From assembly GCF_029227915.1 (NCBI RefSeq), contig NC_079878.1:13208001-13272000 (forward strand): a stretch of DNA of 64,000 bases, given 5' to 3'. The translations under genes were made by a program, and so were the position numbers. Within the stretch, counting starts at the first letter, position 1. Each line of letters begins with the position of its first letter. Of the stretch, positions 46,501-56,760 are shown piece after piece. Under the pieces are notes generated by a model. That model saw only the letters and a program-made list of their open reading frames with translations, ran no database searches and was not told where the DNA came from. Source of the DNA: Hydractinia symbiolongicarpus. Lineage: Eukaryota > Cnidaria > Hydrozoa > Anthoathecata > Hydractiniidae.

Positions 46501-47208
46501 ACCATTTGGGACATTTAGTTAGTTACGAGTTGGAAACCTATCCTCGCAGGCGAGATAGTAAAAAGAAAAAAAAAAGTAAAAATAGTTACCAAGATGAGAT
46601 TCGAACACACGACTACTCCCGTGTCGGTGCTCAGAGAGCCAAAAATTTCCATTTTGGGACGGACAGCTGTATTTGAATACTCCTCGCAGGCGAGATAGTA
46701 ACAAGTTCTGCTTTTTGTTATGCCCAAAAGATGTTTTGGAATTCGTACCAAAGTAAAAAAAAAATGATTAGCAAGATTTTTTGTTTTTTACTGCGTCAAA
46801 CATTGTTGAAAACCAAGTATTTTTAATTCCCGGGCTCATTGTGGCCAGAACGGTATTTAGGTAACAAAAAAACAAAATTACATTACTATCATCACGTTCA
46901 GCATGTTTCTTTTAACTGTTCCGAAAGGAACTTCAGTCAGCAGATCCAGCAACCAGCCATGTACAAAAAAAACGCTTCCTGAAAGCATTTAATTGAAAAC
47001 AAGGCAAAAACTGATTTTCTATTAAAAGTCACAAGGAAGTTTGTCATGCAGCTACAAAGATGTTGCTATACATTCAGTATATAGCTGACAGTATGCTAGC
47101 AGCACCAATTCATCATAAGCAACCGGTACACCCACGGTATCTAATATGCTTATCTAGGGAGATAAATAACAATGGAATTATGGCCGTCGTACATAAAGTT
47201 AATTAAAA

Positions 47209-47387
47209 GAAGATTAATTCGTCTGTGAATAAGCGGGGGTGTTTCTGTTTGTCACTAGGAGAAGTTGTTATAGATAATTATTGTCACCTTACGTTGCCAG
47301 GTGTAAAATAGGAATAGGTATGTGTAGGTAGGCATCCGGATAGCATCAATCAATTTGTTGACAAATGATTTTTAAGATTGTATGCAA
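47209..47387 (+). repeat. Left member of a 16-kb-spaced inverted repeat
   Basis: agaagattaattcgt, ggagaagttgttatagat, tgtaggt, tccggatagcatcaatca and ttgttgacaaatgattttt occur here in order. The same series occurs in the opposite orientation at 63,010-63,185. The two copies bracket the helical-protein gene cluster. Confidence 0.7.
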
Positions 47388-48520
47388 CTTTAGCAGCGAT
47401 AAGAAGTAATTTGTACAAATAGAAGAATTAGTTAATAAAAAGGTTTATTTGATTTGTAAGGTCAAATGTTCTCCCGTACCAATATTATTCTTTACACCAT
47501 ACAACGTGGACACGCAACTTCTAGATTTCCTATTTTATTTAAATGTTACTTTGTAAGAAAATGTTTATCATTCACTTCATTCAGCTGTCGAATCGCAAAC
47601 AACCTTTAAACTACGTCTAAGGTGAAGACGTTTCCATAAAAAACAAATTCCAAGATGATTTAAATGTAATCCAACATGAATGTTATTCGCAATTCAAGCG
47701 GATTTGATCTGTGGTAGGTAACCACATATACTTACTACAAGATCGGGAAAACTGCATTTAATAAAAAGATATAGAATAAGCGAAACACAACTTCAGTTTC
47801 ATGCTTAGACAATCTATGTACCTTGTTGCTATGGCCAATTGAAATGTTTTGAAGAAACAAAACATAAAAACAATGCAATTAAAACGTGCCTAAAGGTCAG
47901 CATAATTTTGTAAAACCATAGCTATTCTATTTTTGAAAAGGGAATTTTTTTGTTGAATATCAGCAGTGAGACTTAAATAATTCAGAAACAAAATTGTGAT
48001 TATTGAAGATATTATTTCGGTTTGTCTGTTCAGTATTCATATTACCGTGGAAAGTTTATCATTTCTTGAACATGATAGTTTAGTAGGCGACGTTTCGGGA
48101 GATCCTTCTCCCATCATCGTTGTGATTCTTTTTTTTCATAGCGTTCTGGAAAGATTATGACACAGATACGTAGGATGCTGAGTCCTTAAAATACAATTGG
48201 TTCAATGCATGCAGATGATGAAATCATTGGGTATTTCCTATGTCTGCTGAAACAGGCACAGCTATTTGCATGTCACTCTAGGTTACTTAAAAACACGAAA
48301 CAATGACAGTTAAAAATAATGCCGTCTTACGTTGCTCGCAATTGGATAGGATTTTGAATGAATATTAAATCAAAACGCTTCCTATTCGTTTCGCGAAATT
48401 GTAAAACAAAAGCTATGGTGATGTTGCGTTAATAAATACTGGATTAAAATGTCTGGGTAATCCCTCGCTACTAAAAATACCAGCTCTCCTTATCAGCTCT
48501 GCGCTGACACTGGTGGGCAC

Positions 48521-48532
48521 ATATATAAAAAT
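48521..48532 (+). promoter_or_regulatory. TATA box of the plus-strand helical-protein gene
   Basis: atatataaaaat lies about 75-85 nt upstream of the chosen ATG at 48,605. With a usual 30-nt spacing, transcription would begin near 48,555, leaving the in-frame ATG at 48,566 almost at the cap and favouring the second ATG. Confidence 0.5.
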
Positions 48533-48604
48533 AAGAACAGTAGAAGGAAGTAGATACATACACTAATGTCTTGTATTAAAGAGAGTCAGAGTAGTCAGAA
48601 AACA

Positions 48605-50707
48605 ATGTCGATAACACTCATTTTGTTCACAGCAGGTATGATTTTACATGATACTCGATTTTACTTTTCTGTTTTTGTACTTGTTTTATACTTTTATCAT
48701 AAGTTCAGACAGCTTGATATGTTAGTTTAGATTTACGTGTCAGTCAAACTGATTTGCTTATAAAAGTGTGGTATATTAATACTGCACATAACGAGCATTT
48801 TTACATAAAACAGTATTTACAATATTTACTGTCATGTGTAAATCTCTATATTCTATATTCTAAAGCTCCTTTCATTGATGTCAATATGATTTTCACAATA
48901 GATGTACAGCTCATGTTGACTGTCGTATTGCAATTTTATATTTTTTAACCATTCCTTAATAAAGCTAGGTAGATATCTTTACATAAAGAACTGTAGCCCC
49001 ATAATCCCTAATATTGATTGTACTATGTGTTAGTGGCTACGTCATTTAGCCTGTGCGCGACTTTATTGTCGTGCTACAGACTAACCAAAAAAACCGTGGA
49101 TTTATCCACTTGTTATGAATAACTGCTTGAACAGACATAAAACTATAGATATAAAAAAGTACCTCACGTTAAATGAGAGTACTTTTGAAAATTTTAACCT
49201 TGTGTCAATTGTGGGAGATAGAATGACAGGTATAAGGTATGGTACGATAGTAGAACTATTAATAAATAAATTGTTATATCAGATAGTGGCTTGACAACAT
49301 TTTAAATTACCCTGTTAAAGGAAGAGGAAGTAAAATTCACCCTTGTACAACATTAAAAGCATTATGGGTTGATTTAAAAATAGATGACCATTCCACCATA
49401 TAAACAGAAATTCACCATACAAAGAATAAAAACTACGTCACTTACGTAATTTTGATTTTTTATCAGATGTCATGGTCTTGTATCGTTTAACACCATATAT
49501 ATTGACACCTTATAAAAAATAAAAACAAGATAGATATGCCGCACCCGGAGTAATTACAAAGATTTTTCTGCCTATAACTATAAAAAAAAATAATTTATGT
49601 TAATTCTTTGTTTTTTTTAGCAATATTAGTGGTTTCTTCCAAATCATATCGCCTTAATTGGACAAAGAGAGGTGACGCTTCCTCTGGAATATGTCCAGTC
49701 AAAACGATAATGGATTATCTTTTCATTGAAACAGAACAAAGTTTGCTTGCCATAAGAGATCTGAAAAGGAAATTGGTAGGCCTTATTAAGATATAAAATT
49801 GCTTTTCATTGACGAAGTGTTTATATTTAGCCAGAAGATAACTTGTGTGTGATTATGCAAATTAATTTTATAGCTTGGTATTTTTCACAGCAACAAAAAC
49901 AAAGAAAAAAATGGTTGCCAATTAGCAGAAACGTATGTTGATTCGCTGAAAACAATTCAATCATATGCTGTAAGATTTTTCGTTGCAGTTAATACAGCTT
50001 ATCCATTGAATATCAAGACTTTCCCAATAATAATTGGTTTTTATTTTTTTAAGTTTTGTTCAAAGGTAAAAGTAAAGTAAATGAAAGCACTGTGAATATG
50101 TCGCTAAGTAATAGCACGGTATCTCAATTGAAGTTTATCAATGAAACATTCTACTCTAGATTACAAAAAGGATGATATTTGACTCCAAGGTTTTAGGAGA
50201 ATATCTACAAATTTTGACACTTATCAGCGAAAGAGAGACAAACATGATCCGACCAAAATCTTTCGTGGAAGAACTTGCTAAAGTTAACATGCGATTGACA
50301 GTACACAAGTATCAATTACTGAAGAAAGCAAAGGTACGGAATGTATCTATTTTGTGTCTTAACCCTGCTATTGCCCGTCCCACCCTTCATTACACAGCTT
50401 CTATATTTACATTAGTGTTTTTTTAGTTCGTCTTACTAGATTTCTACTTTATCTTATCTACGACAGAATAATGTTCATTAATAGTAAAGTAAATACCTTT
50501 ATTTTCCAGGAGCTACAGACCCCTCCATGTCTTGGCTACAACGCAAATGTTACTTTATGGAAAAGATTTGCTCCTCAATATCCAACCACCAATCCCAGAT
50601 CGTGCAACAAAAGCAAAGACGATGAAATATTAACGATCGTGCAAGATATTGAAACAATTTTCATGATAAGCAAATCGTGGTTTTTTAGAAGAGCAGAAGC
50701 AAACTAA
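48605..50707 (+). CDS. Secreted helical cytokine-like protein A (5 exons, 217 aa)
   Basis: The exons are 48,605-48,635, 49,621-49,775, 49,874-49,969, 50,160-50,333 and 50,510-50,707, total 654 nt, with intron phases 1-0-0-0. The start MSITLILFTAAILVVSS is a signal peptide; an earlier in-frame ATG (48,566) would add 13 polar residues and is less likely. The mature chain has four cysteines (35, 77, 159, 184). Predicted amphipathic helices are in exon 2 (IMDYLFIETEQSLLAIRDLK), exon 3 (AETYVDSLKTIQSYA), exon 4 (long, residues 95-152) and the end of exon 5 (DDEILTIVQDIETIFMI). Between helices 3 and 4 runs PPCLG ... LWKRFAPQYPTTNPRSC. It shares exon plan and cysteine spacing with the gene at 52.5-53.8 kb. 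The layout resembles class I helical cytokines/hormones; the function is unknown. Confidence 0.78.
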
Positions 50708-50958
50708 TTTAAATTGCTAATATATACATAGCTTATTTTATTTTTACCAGTTAGTTAGGTTATTTATTTTAATATTAGTTCAATAGGGCAACTTCGTGTA
50801 AAAAAAACTGACTAATAATACAGAAACATTTACATGCTGCAAGTTTTGCACGTCTAACCCCGTAATGCCTCATTTTGCGAAAAAAAGGCTTGTAGTGTAG
50901 TTGATTTGATTTCTTTCTAATTTTCTTTTCTTCAAATCATAAACTTAACCTCTGTTAC

Positions 50959-51332
50959 ATTGCAATTTATACTTCCTATTAAATGATGCAAGTTTTCACT
51001 CGACTCAGAAATGTTTTCCTCCCCACATTCTATAAGGAGAATGTCAGTTTTTTGTAATGACATACGACTCGAGTTTAGTAACTATAATTGTAATAAAAAT
51101 GCAAAAATGCATATTTTTGTTTTAAGCTAAATTAACCATGAAGTACCTTTGAATCCTTTTAAGAGCAGGAAAAGAAAAAATAATAATCTACTAATGGTCA
51201 ACTCGAGATACCAATCGCAAACACCATACTGTAATCGACATCGGAAGTTTTAATTAACTTACCTAGGAAACAAGTGCGTAGGGATTATAAATTACCTCAG
51301 GCGAGATATTATCTTTAACTTTCCAAACAAAT
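50959..51332 (+). repeat. Direct repeat R1 (3' flank of helical-protein gene A)
   Basis: About 370 bp beginning attgcaatttatacttccta and ending near taactttcc. It is repeated in the same orientation at 53,967-54,341 and, more diverged, at about 55,715-56,010. Shared words include acattctataaggagaatgt, acgactcgagtttagtaacta and gggattataaatt. Confidence 0.8.
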
Positions 51333-51787
51333 CATGAACTTAATCTCTGTTATACATCAGCAAATATTACTTTTTTTTCATGTCCATATTATGTCAGACC
51401 ACCCATACGTTTAGTTTCAGTCAAGAGGAAACTTCAAGAAAAATGAGAGAATTGTTACGATTATGACTATAACTGCTACTAAAAGTTTGAAAATTGGATA
51501 CGTTGCTTAAAGAATATTTACACTTCATATAACATATAACAGAACTAAACAAATCGTAGACAACACTCTGCAAGATATATTATTTGGACAGCATCGTTCG
51601 TTCGCTTTCTTAATATAATGGGGACAAGCGTAAAAATAGTGTATACTTATTTAGACCCACAGCTCAGTCGAAATTAAGAATCCGTACGACAGTAAAAAGT
51701 TAATCTCGGAACAAGCAAAATAGTGTTATTTTATGGACACAATGTGAGTGATCAATGAGAACAGCATATGTGAGATTATTGTTATGT

Positions 51788-52055
51788 GCTGGTAACCTAG
51801 TGGCAGAGCATTCGCTTCAAGTGCGGGAGGTCTTAGGTTCAATCCCCGACTGAGTCATGCCAAAGGCTATAAAAGTGTGAATCGATGCTTTCTGCTTAAC
51901 ATTCATAATGAGAATGGAATTGATATCTTTGGCGGTTCTAGTTGAGCGATTGCTGTGCTTGAACGACTTTCGTAGCTGAAATAGGAGTTTTGAATGCACT
52001 AGGCCCCTCTTCGCAGCACCCTCGTTAATAGCAGTACCAAAAAGAAAAAAAGAAG
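51788..52055 (+). mobile_element. tRNA-derived SINE, second family
   Basis: The head ggtaacctagtggcagagca (A-box-like) is followed 45 nt later by ggttcaatccc (B box), then an unrelated body and an A-rich tail (aaaaagaaaaaaagaa). A real tRNA was considered, but the acceptor arms do not pair. It lies between the two helical-protein genes. Confidence 0.7.
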
Positions 52056-52477
52056 CTATCCTGGTTGAACAATCTCAATAATAATTAAAATTAATTAAAA
52101 GAAAATATGTACTAGAAACACACATTTTTTGTTTTAGCACTTTAAGTGCATACCCTTGTACAGGTTTAAATCTATGCAACTTTTATGTTATTAGTATGCA
52201 ATTATAATTTATGTCGAGTAACCAAATGCCAAAATGGTGAAACACGAACATCCCGAGAATGAAGGTGTTTTTTAAAAAACGTCGTTAAGAAAATATGTTG
52301 ACAAAACCACACGTATTTTTAGTTCCGATCACCAAAGAAAAGAAATATGTGAAATAATAATTAAAATATTAATTGTTGCCGCATTTCTAATTATTATTTC
52401 AATTTCATTTTATAACCAATATGAATTTGAACAAGCATTTTAAAAGGTTAATAAAAACAACAAACTGAATTTTTAAA

Positions 52478-52483
52478 TTTATT
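52478..52483 (-). terminator. Polyadenylation signal of helical-protein gene B
   Basis: The minus strand reads AATAAA about 35 nt after the TAA stop at 52,517. Confidence 0.45.
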
Positions 52484-52516
52484 CCCGCAATATATTATCA
52501 TTTATAACAAGACTAT

Positions 52517-53849
52517 TTATTTGTTCTCTTGAAAGTAGAAACTTTTAATATCAATATAAATTGCTTCAATATCTTGAACTATGGTCAGAATTTGATCGTT
52601 CTTATTTCTGTTGCAAGGAGCTGGATTCTCAGTTGGATAATCAGGAGTATACTTTCTCCATAATGTGACCATTTCCTTTTTTCCAAGACAAGGGTTGTTG
52701 GATAATTCCTGAAATAAAAAGAGCTTAAATATAAACATGGATATGAAAATCAAACTTCTATTATTTCCATTTTCATAAAGAAAGACAGGTAACGATTTTC
52801 TTACTGTAGTTCACAGTATATAAGATTCAACCGTAAATTAGATTAATGAAACAGAACTCAATATATTACTGAAACAATTAAGAAACATTACATTTTGTTT
52901 CCTGTTTGTTTTTCTTACATCAATCACCATTCTTCTTATCACTTTATTCAGCTGTTTCAGAAAGGAACCTTTTCGTGGTAGCTTTATCTCTATTCTATTA
53001 ATATTTTCCAGTTGCGATAAATACTGCAATATAACTTTTTTGTTGTAATCCATTCTTTTCAATGTCTAAATAAAAAAAAAATATATGGCATTATTTTGAC
53101 CTTACCCTTATTTAGGCCGTCTTGTTTTCCATGAAACAAGTAATATTACCGTATAAAACTACTTTTGTAACTTACACTAAACTTCTGAAAAACTTCCATC
53201 GAATCTACATAAGCCATTGCAGGTTGACAACCATTTCTCTTCTTTTTCTCACCAGGATAAAATGTTCTCAACTAAATTAATAATTGCAATATCCCAAGTA
53301 ATGAACACAATCGAAAAATAAATCCGATCTAGAAAAATGTTACATACCAATTGATGTTTCAACTCTTGGATAGCCATCAAAGTTTTAAATGTATGAATAA
53401 ACAGGTGGTCAAATGCCACTTTAACTTCACAACTGCTATTGTAAACTGAGTCTTCTTGTCCAATGTTTCTACTGTTCGGAAATGTTTTAACTGAATATAT
53501 CAAATATACCAAACCTGAAATTGATACAAATATACTTCTATTACTGAATAGTTTTAAACAATCTATTACCCTATCTAATTCAATTGCATTTTTCACTCAC
53601 AGCTTTTTATTTTTATTTTCTAAGAGAAGCAACGTGAAAAACAAGTTACAAAAGATGGTTTTATTTAATTTTACATTGCTACAAGTTGTCATTACAGGAT
53701 GGTGAATTCTACGTTGCTGTATCAGGGTCGGTTACATAAGCAATTTGTTTTAGGAGGGCATGAAAAAATGTGTAAATATTAGTAAAATTTAAAGTTACAG
53801 TTTTAATCCGTCATTACTTACCAATACAGGTTAGTTTCAAAGCAGCCAT
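52517..53849 (-). CDS. Secreted helical cytokine-like protein B (5 exons, 218 aa)
   Basis: The exons are 53,822-53,849, 53,348-53,514, 53,176-53,271, 52,892-53,065 and 52,517-52,708 (657 nt), phases 1-0-0-0. Exons 3 and 4 have exactly the same lengths (96, 174 nt) as in gene A. For exon 4 I chose the gtaatg donor because it reproduces this length; a stronger gtaaga donor at 52,919 would remove nine residues. The signal peptide is MAALKLTCIGLVYLIYSV. Cysteines 38, 80, 162 and 187 have the same 42-82-25 spacing as in A. Shared motifs are DHLFIHTFKTLMAIQELK (exon 2), NGCQ ... YVDS (exon 3), KRM (exon 4), NPCLG, LWRKYTPDYPTENPAPCN and ILTIVQDIEAIY (exon 5). It is inverted relative to A. A secreted signalling role is inferred from architecture only. 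Confidence 0.78.
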
Positions 53850-53909
53850 TTTTTGAGGTATTTATTTCACCTTACCCGAGACGTTTGGTAGACACATTAT
53901 CACGGCCGG

Positions 53910-53918
53910 CTTTTATAG
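53910..53918 (-). promoter_or_regulatory. TATA box of helical-protein gene B
   Basis: The minus strand reads CTATAAAAG about 65 nt before the ATG at 53,849, giving a predicted 5' UTR of some 35 nt. Gene A has a TATA-type promoter at a similar distance. Confidence 0.5.
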
Positions 53919-53966
53919 AGCAGGTGATGTTATATAACAGCATAAGAAGGGATAAACCCATCTGGA

Positions 53967-54341
53967 TATTGCAATTTATACTTCCTATTAAATGATGCAA
54001 GTTTTCACTGGACTCGAAAATGTTTTTCCCCCACATTCTATAAGGAGAATGTCTGTTTTTTGTAATTGCATACGACTCGAGTTTAGTAACTATAATTCTA
54101 ATAAAAATGAAAAAATGGATTTGAAACCTTGAATAATTTGCTAAATTAACCATGAGATACTTTTCAATCCTTTGAGAGCAGGAGAAGAAAAAAGATCTAC
54201 TTATGACAAACTCGAGATACCAGTCGCAAACACCATACTGTAATTTATAATTATCGGATGTTAAAATTAACTTGGAAACAAGTGCGTAGGTATTATAAAT
54301 TAGATCAGGCGAGACATTATTTTTAACTTTCCGAATAAATC
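53967..54341 (+). repeat. Direct repeat R2 (5' flank of helical-protein gene B)
   Basis: Copy of R1 in the same orientation. It covers the sequence immediately upstream of the gene B promoter. A 174-codon open frame on the minus strand across it is composed mostly of repeat and is not treated as a gene. Confidence 0.8.
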
Positions 54342-55714
54342 TTCTTTTATGTGCCGCTTTTGAACGTCTTAAAGAAAATAGATATAACCTTCGCATTTTT
54401 TACCTAAAACTTGATAAAAAACCTAAAACCTTAAAAATGTGCAAATAAACAATATGTTACAACGGTTTACTTAGTTTTATCATACTTAGCCTTTACTTCA
54501 AACCGAGGCGTACCATAAGAAGTCAAAAACTAAGAAGAATTTGATAGTGATCTTAGTGACTTTAGCACCACTAAATAAAACAGCCTATTTCGTCCATGGA
54601 AATAAATAATACAAATGATTTATGTAAGAAATTCAACGCAATGCAACGTTCTGGCGAGAATTACATGGTAATGAGCCTTTGAAGTGATGAAATTATTTGA
54701 TGAGGCTAAATGAGTTATGTATATCGCAATTATTATATAATTAGTTAGTTATCACACAAGGTCATACGAATTAAGTTAATGAGGTCCGCTCACGATAGTA
54801 TTAACCACTATAAAAAATCCTAAGACATTTCCCCGTAATTAAAAACAGATAAAGTCACTATCATGGAAAGATTTTCTATGCTGACAGCAGTTGGTGTATC
54901 ATCCGACCCAAATAATCAATTAGATTGAAATAAGACAAACCATTAAATAGCGCTACGATTGATCATTTTTTTTCATTTCTACCTTATACGTTGGCAAGTA
55001 AAATCCAAAAAATCATGGTGCACTCAATAAAATTTAGCTTCAAATAATATTTATTTTATTGCCACAATAACATCCTCAGTTTAACTGATCTATACATGCA
55101 ATCACATTAATCAACTTAAGAAGGTGCATTCGACAGAAAATGTTGGTACTAATAGTTGGACTTTAGAAAGTACGAACTTGACATGTATTTGTCTTAAACA
55201 AGTTGATTTAATGGTCATTACCGTATAACGGAAAAACGATAAACTGGGAAGTTAGCCTTGACAAGTAAAAAGTTGCTATAGTAAATCATGTGATAAATGA
55301 TTGGAACAATGAGGTACTATCTAAACTAAGTGGATGAACGCGTTACACCTATGTACATTTGCAGATAACTTCTTTTCAAAAAAGAGCATGTTTTAGCTAA
55401 TTTCCTATTTCAACTTAAAAAATTACCATAATAGTATGGATGATGTTTAAAATAAAATAAAACATTACGGCGGTTTGATTAACCTTCTAAGCCATTCCTT
55501 TTCTCAGAAGACAAGAAGTTTGACACAGTGAGAGAGGCTTGTTTTGTACCCAAATAATTATCTATAATTATTTGTTATTTTGTTGCGACGTTACAGAGCC
55601 ATGATGATGCTGGACGATTCAAGAATTTGCTGTCAAACAGTCCTTTGAAGTAAGCCCTTGTCCAACTAAGCAGAATACTTTTATAGAACTAAATAATTTT
55701 AAAGAATTTATCAC

Positions 55715-56010
55715 ATAAGGCTCGATTTTAGTAACTATAAATGCATTAAAAATGTAAAAATGCATATTTTGTGTTCTAGCAAATCTAAATCCATCAGAAA
55801 ATCCCTTTATTAACTTAAACCAAATTAACAAAATACAATCTTATCCTTTAAAAGCAAAGAAAAAAATTTGGAAAAATACTAATACTGATGACAAACTCGC
55901 TTTTCCAATTGCAAATACAATACTGTAATTAAGAACTACCGGAAATTTTAATTACCTTTGCTGGGAAACAAGTTTGTTGGGATTATAAATTGGATTAGCC
56001 GAGACATCTC
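55715..56010 (+). repeat. Direct repeat R3 (diverged copy)
   Basis: Shares ctcgattttagtaactata, gcatattttgtgtt, gacaaactcg, caatactgtaatt, gggaaacaagt and gggattataaattggatta with R1 and R2. No helical-protein exon was found within 3 kb of it. Confidence 0.6.
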
Positions 56011-56029
56011 ATAGTCACAATTACTAAGT

Positions 56030-56760
56030 ACCACTTGCGTCACTCATATTTGCGTAGTGCAAATGTATCCGTTAATTAGATGTCTTGAAAGGCTCCGACG
56101 GAAAAAACAAGAAGTAAAACAAGTCAAAGAGATTTAATTTGCACGTAAATGAAATACATCAGCTTTCAATTTTAGCGCATTTGCAAACTGTTAAAATCAC
56201 ATATTTTAGCGAATTACTTTAAAAAAATTTTTACATGAATATTTATGACAGGAAAAGGACATTTAAAGGATTAAAAATGCAGAATGTAAACACTCTTTTG
56301 AGCATCAAAATCGAAATGTTATTGTGAAATCCTTCCAGTGAGGAGTTTTTTAAGGATAAACATTATTGCATCCTGATTAGTGAAAAGTTTAGAGCGAATA
56401 TTTATTTACTTTTCGACAAATTTTTCAAAATAAAATTAAAACAAACAAAACAGCGCATGCTCGGATCTATTTGGCCGGCGAATTCACCTCGTAGAAATTC
56501 CCTTTTATGTTAGTTGTCTTATTTTCAGTTCTTATGGAGATGAATAAAACACCTTACGAAGAACAAAATTAAAAAATACAACTGCTCGTGTTATTTTGTC
56601 TAATTGCACATTTGGTGCCAAACAAATGATTATATAGTTAATTACTGTAACATGTTTTTTTATTTCTTATTTCTGTGAAAGGAAAAAAAAACATCTTTCA
56701 AACCTACGCGATTTATTTTTAAGTTTCGATCGATAAGGAAGTAGTCAACCATTCTTCAAA
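56030..56760 (+). repeat. Segment duplicated at 62.08-62.62 kb
   Basis: Colinear matches in direct orientation include attagatgtcttgaaa / attagatatcttgaaa, gcacgtaaa, ttgtctaatt...ttggtgccaaac and gtaacatgttt...atttcttattt. The duplicate is at 62,080-62,620, about 6.0 kb away, so part of this interval arose by segmental duplication. Confidence 0.65.

Noticed and set aside
50959-54341. R1 and R2 as LTRs of a retrotransposon containing gene B
   Set aside because: No primer-binding site, polypurine tract, gag or pol sequence, and gene B has four spliceosomal introns.
53872-54396. 174-codon open frame on the minus strand
   Set aside because: It covers the promoter region of gene B and repeat R2, shows no domain motif, and its counterpart in R1 is not open. 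Best explained as a chance frame in AT-rich repeat.
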